Assembly: GCA_018623405.1 (NCBI GenBank)
Contig: JAAZVO010000027.1
Span: 1-17,118 of the forward strand
DNA length: 17,118 nt
DNA from: Crocinitomicaceae bacterium
GTDB taxonomy: Bacteria; Bacteroidota; Bacteroidia; Flavobacteriales_G; Salibacteraceae
Direction of reading: 5' to 3'
The position numbers and the translations under genes are program-made. Each line of letters begins with the position of its first letter. Position 1 is the stretch's first letter. Shown here one piece after another: positions 14,216 through 17,118 of this stretch. Under the pieces are notes generated by a model, which saw nothing but the letters and a program-made list of their open reading frames with translations, did not search any database and had not been told where the DNA came from.

Positions 14216-16021
14216 TTAACCTTCAGTTTTTTCTGCTTCTGCAGCAGTTTCTCCTTCTTCCGCTTTTTTGGCCGCTTCCTCAGCTTGCTTGTTGAGTTCT
14301 CTAAGCGCAAGGTTTACATTTTTAGATTTTTCTTTAAGCTCATTGATTTGCTTTTCAATTCGACCAATTTTATCTAAAACCTCCTTTTTCATCGGGTTAT
14401 CATTAGGAGTATATTGGAAAAAACCTAGGTTGTTTTCGTATTGTAACTTTTCGTCTTGCAACGATTTTACTTTTCTATCAATATCTCTTTTTTCGTTTTG
14501 TAGCGTTCTTTTGGCGGTTGGATCTTCCGTTTTAATTACCTCTAACTTAGCTTTAAACAATGTTTGTTTTAGTTGTTTTGGCGTTAGGTTTAACTTTTTG
14601 GCAACATCTGCCGTAGCGGCTGTAAAACGATTGTTGAGTTTGTTTTTATCTTTAAACGGAACCAAGCCAACTTGTTGGTAATCAAAAGTTAGCTTTCGTA
14701 ATTGCTCCATGTCTTTTTCATTTTCACCCGAAGGTTCAAACTGCTCTAATTGCTCAATAATATTTTCTTTTTGAGCCAAGTTTTCTTTTTGTCGGTCTTC
14801 AAGCGAATCGAAATAACTTTTCTTTTTTGCAAAGAAATCATCGCAAACAGATCTAAAAAACTTCCAAAGTTTACGTTCTTCGCTTTGGGCCAATAAACCT
14901 GCTCCTCGCCAATCTTTTTGCAACTTTATTATTTGATTGGTAAGTCTTTTCCAATCTACCTTTTCAAAGTTTACATCTTCGGCGGGAATCAAGGATTTTG
15001 CTTTTTCAATAATCTCAGATTTATCTGAGCGAACTTCCTTAAACTCAGCTTTTTTCTGTTGATAGAATTCTCTTTTTGCGTCATAAAAAGCATCAATTAC
15101 CGCTCTAAAATCATCCCACAAGCTATTGTTTTTTGTGCGTTGCGCAGGGCCAATCTTTTTGTACTCCTCTTGCATGTGGTTAACCTTATCGGTTAACGAT
15201 TTCCATCCGCGATGGTCTTTTGGAAACTCAGTGATTAAGGCTTTAGTTTCGTCTATTATTTTTTGTTTGGCTTCTGCGTGTTCTTTTTGCTTGTCGCGAA
15301 GTTGTTTAAAGTGTTCTCTTATTTTTCCTGTAACCTCGTGGTAAGCTTTATAAAATCTATCTTTTACATCAGGCCAATCGTTCTGAAAAGTAGGACCTAT
15401 TTGATCCCATTCTACCAAATAGGCATCTAAAAGCAATTGGATTTCTTTGATAGAATCCAACTTCATTAGCTTTTCGATATTTTCAATAACTTGATTTTTA
15501 TGATCTAAGTTCTTTTTAAAGTCGTGGTCTTTTAACTCTTTAAATATTTTGATATGGTAGTAAAATTCTTCTACCAATTTGGAGAATTGCTCTCTTGTTT
15601 CGCCTTGCTTGTGCCTAGGAACAGGACCGGTTTCATCCCATTTTTTCCTAATGGCATTCATACGGTTAAAGGCTTTTGAGATGTTTTCTTCGTTACTTAC
15701 AACATCTTGTAACTGCTCTATTAGGTCTTGTTTAATTTCAAGATTTTCACGGTAAACCTCTTTTTGAGCTGCTTTATGCTCTTCATAACGTGTAATAAAA
15801 AGGTTTTGAAGTTCTTTGAATTTCGAATCAAGCGGATCTTTTGGTGGTTCGAAATAGTGCGGATCTCCTCCTTCTTCTACAAAAGTGGCTTTGGCACTTT
15901 TTACAAACTCGTCTTTAGCTTGTTGATAGTCATGAACAATTTGATGAGCACCATCGATAATCTCGGTAATTTGCTCATTTTGAAGTAGCGTTTGGAGCTT
16001 TTCTATTAATTCTTCTTTCAT
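14216..16021 (-). CDS. DUF349-repeat coiled-coil protein
   Basis: This is a 601-residue, highly charged, mostly alpha-helical protein with at least five DUF349 repeats. Each is marked by a W/Y-x2-(I/T/A/V)G-(P/L) core: 'KKWDETGPVPR', 'VEWDQIGPTFQ', 'EEYKKIGPAQR', 'KDWRGAGLLAQ' and 'FDYQQVGLVPF', each followed by a helix with 'LWDDFRAVIDAFYDAK'-type sequence. The C-terminal part (about 500-601) is a Lys/Glu-rich coiled coil ending in an acidic tail. No signal peptide is present, so it is cytoplasmic. The family is widespread in Bacteroidetes and its role is not established. The ATG at 16021 is preceded directly by AGGAG, unusually close for a ribosome binding site, and by a -7 box at 16054-16047. 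The hairpin before E1 lies just after its stop codon. Confidence 0.9.
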   Translation of the reverse strand: MKEELIEKLQTLLQNEQITEIIDGAHQIVHDYQQAKDEFVKSAKATFVEEGGDPHYFEPPKDPLDSKFKELQNLFITRYEEHKAAQKEVYRENLEIKQDLIEQLQDVVSNEENISKAFNRMNAIRKKWDETGPVPRHKQGETREQFSKLVEEFYYHIKIFKELKDHDFKKNLDHKNQVIENIEKLMKLDSIKEIQLLLDAYLVEWDQIGPTFQNDWPDVKDRFYKAYHEVTGKIREHFKQLRDKQKEHAEAKQKIIDETKALITEFPKDHRGWKSLTDKVNHMQEEYKKIGPAQRTKNNSLWDDFRAVIDAFYDAKREFYQQKKAEFKEVRSDKSEIIEKAKSLIPAEDVNFEKVDWKRLTNQIIKLQKDWRGAGLLAQSEERKLWKFFRSVCDDFFAKKKSYFDSLEDRQKENLAQKENIIEQLEQFEPSGENEKDMEQLRKLTFDYQQVGLVPFKDKNKLNNRFTAATADVAKKLNLTPKQLKQTLFKAKLEVIKTEDPTAKRTLQNEKRDIDRKVKSLQDEKLQYENNLGFFQYTPNDNPMKKEVLDKIGRIEKQINELKEKSKNVNLALRELNKQAEEAAKKAEEGETAAEAEKTEG

Positions 16022-16046
16022 CTCCTTGGGTAGTAAAATTAGGGCG

Positions 16047-16054
16047 CAAAATTA
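16047..16054 (-). promoter_or_regulatory. Putative -7 promoter box for the DUF349 gene
   Basis: On the minus strand this reads TAATTTTG, an exact match to TAnnTTTG, followed by CGCCC. It predicts transcription starting near 16042 and a leader of about 20 bases before the ATG at 16021. Confidence 0.55.
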
Positions 16055-16089
16055 AGGAGATAAGCCAAAAATTAAGGGTTTAAAGAATA

Positions 16090-16950
16090 TTATTTCTCTA
16101 AGTTCAAACTAATAACCGGAATATCGCAATGGTTTACTAAATGCTCAGCAATATTATTATTAAAAAATCGGCTTAAAGCCTTGTAGCCATGGGTAGTTAT
16201 AACAATGGAATTCATGTTATTCATTTTACTAAAAGCAAGTATGCCATCCTCAACAGAAAAATCATTGTAAATATGTTTATCTGCATCAGGGTATAACTTG
16301 CAAGCCTCTTTTATTTTTTTGAGGGTTGATTCTGTATCTTCAAAATAACCAGGAGTATTCACAAACAGAAAGTGCATTTTGGCTGAAAGGCTATCTGCTA
16401 AAGCACCTGCCCTAGGTATGTTTTTGTTTACCTCTTCCTCATCAAAGTTTGAGGCATAAACTAGGTGCTCAAGGTCTGAGGTTAATTCATTTTTTAGAAT
16501 TAAAACTGGGCATTTTGAATTTCGAACTACCTTTTGAGCATTGCTACCTATAATCATTTCTGCAAAGCCACTAGCACCATGAGAGCCCATAATTACCATA
16601 TCGATATGGTGTTCTTTTACTACTTTATTGATGGCAATATCAATGGCCTCTTGTTTAACATGTGTGATTGCGTTTATTCCTTTTTCTTCAATTTGTTTTT
16701 TGAGGGTTTTTAGGTTGTTTTCTGCCTCTTCGGTTTTTAATTCAATTAATTGAAGTATTTGATCTGTAGAAACCGTTGTGCTCGCAAAATCTCCCGATGC
16801 AAACGAATCGAGCTGAACGATATCGCCCAAAGATTTAATGGTGTGCATAAAGTGAATTACCGAACCATGTTTTTCGGCAACTTTAACTGCAGCATTTATG
16901 GCATATTGGGAATGTTCAGAAAAATCGGTTGGAACTAAAATATTTTTCAT
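16090..16950 (-). CDS. Tandem-domain universal stress protein (UspA family)
   Basis: This 286-residue cytoplasmic protein has two Usp domains. The first (about 1-152) starts 'MKNILVPTDFSEHSQYAINA' and carries a complete ATP-binding motif G122-x2-G125-x9-G135-S136 within 'MGSHGASGFAEMIIGS'. The second (about 160-284) ends 'NHCDIPVISLNLEK', but its corresponding motif is 'THGYKALSRFFNNN': Gly255 is present and Asn265-Asn266 replace the Gly-Ser pair. It probably does not bind ATP and may serve dimerisation. Tandem Usp proteins are common in Bacteroidetes; the stress they respond to is not deducible here. The ATG at 16950 is clear. A 14-bp palindrome lies 64 bases upstream, and the gene precedes DUF349 on the same strand, separated from it by 68 bases containing a promoter box. 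Confidence 0.92.
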   Translation of the reverse strand: MKNILVPTDFSEHSQYAINAAVKVAEKHGSVIHFMHTIKSLGDIVQLDSFASGDFASTTVSTDQILQLIELKTEEAENNLKTLKKQIEEKGINAITHVKQEAIDIAINKVVKEHHIDMVIMGSHGASGFAEMIIGSNAQKVVRNSKCPVLILKNELTSDLEHLVYASNFDEEEVNKNIPRAGALADSLSAKMHFLFVNTPGYFEDTESTLKKIKEACKLYPDADKHIYNDFSVEDGILAFSKMNNMNSIVITTHGYKALSRFFNNNIAEHLVNHCDIPVISLNLEK

Positions 16951-17013
16951 CTCGATAGCTTTGCTTCAAAGTTGGCGTGTTTTTTAATTTTGAAGTATGA
17001 GGTTTGTCATTTT

Positions 17014-17027
17014 TTGGGTTAACCCAA
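17014..17027. promoter_or_regulatory. 14-bp perfect palindrome upstream of the universal stress protein gene
   Basis: TTGGGTTAACCCAA is a perfect palindrome, 64 bases before the Usp ATG and 12 bases after the stop of the preceding gene. On the minus strand it is followed by an A-run, not T, so it does not look like a terminator for that gene. A dimeric regulator's site is the simplest reading. Confidence 0.4.
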
Positions 17028-17038
17028 TATGAAAAAAC

Positions 17039-17118
17039 TCATTTAAATGATTTTATAAAATTTTCAATAACCAATTGATCTACGGGAAATGTAAAATCTG
17101 AAGGATGAAGTTGGGAGA
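17039..17118 (-). CDS. C-terminal fragment of an unidentified protein, cut by window edge
   Basis: On the minus strand one frame is open from the window edge for 25 codons to a TGA at 17041-17039, reading 'SQLHPSDFTFPVDQLVIENF' and then 'IKSFK'. The composition looks coding and the other two frames on this strand hit stops. The gene runs in the same direction as the stress protein gene, with 88 bases between them. The fragment is too short to assign a family. Confidence 0.5.
   Translation of the reverse strand, partial: SQLHPSDFTFPVDQLVIENFIKSFK

Noticed and set aside
13025..15988. Several plus-strand open frames of 60-140 codons
   Set aside because: They lie opposite the E1 and DUF349 genes, have skewed Phe/Ser/Cys composition and no recognisable domain.

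Overview
The window is AT-rich chromosomal DNA from a member of the Bacteroidetes, probably a flavobacterium-like lineage. The evidence is a type IX secretion (T9SS) C-terminal sorting domain on the endonuclease, a TonB-dependent receptor with an N-terminal carboxypeptidase-regulatory-like domain, a five-repeat DUF349 protein, a fused E1 alpha/beta 2-oxoacid dehydrogenase, and promoters of the Bacteroidetes type (-7 box TAnnTTTG). I see no rRNA, tRNA, CRISPR array, insertion sequence or phage gene.

Positions 1-3604: a cut-off secreted Asp-box (BNR/sortilin-like) protein gene points left. Divergent from it is a probable zinc-acquisition locus: a ZnuD-like TonB-dependent receptor, a 67-residue Cys/His-rich lipoprotein translationally coupled to it (ATGA overlap), an intrinsic terminator, and a Fur-family regulator that looks like Zur. 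A 15-bp palindrome with a third half-site lies on the receptor promoter and is a candidate operator.

Positions 3605-5671: a broken SulP sulfate-permease gene (early nonsense codon, two in-frame deletions, one changed signature residue), then a secreted protein with a C-terminal TonB-like domain.

Positions 5672-9971, minus strand: two tandem geranylgeranyl-reductase-like flavoproteins and a thiol peroxidase (Tpx) with a terminator, followed by a KAS III-type ketoacyl synthase with its own candidate operator. The flavoproteins and the KAS III may form a lipid- or pigment-tailoring set, but no substrate can be assigned.

Positions 9972-12075, minus strand: a small four-helix membrane protein, a DUF2200 gene split by an in-frame TAA, and a secreted endonuclease/exonuclease/phosphatase-fold enzyme with a T9SS tail.

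Positions 12076-17118, minus strand: the tail of an unidentified gene, a tandem universal stress protein, the DUF349 protein and the fused E1 enzyme, whose transcript probably continues into the small membrane protein gene.

Two traits recur. Six genes have no ATG at a sensible start and appear to begin with TTG, CTG or GTG, or have only such codons available. Two genes have a -7 box ending exactly four bases before the start codon, which suggests leaderless mRNAs.
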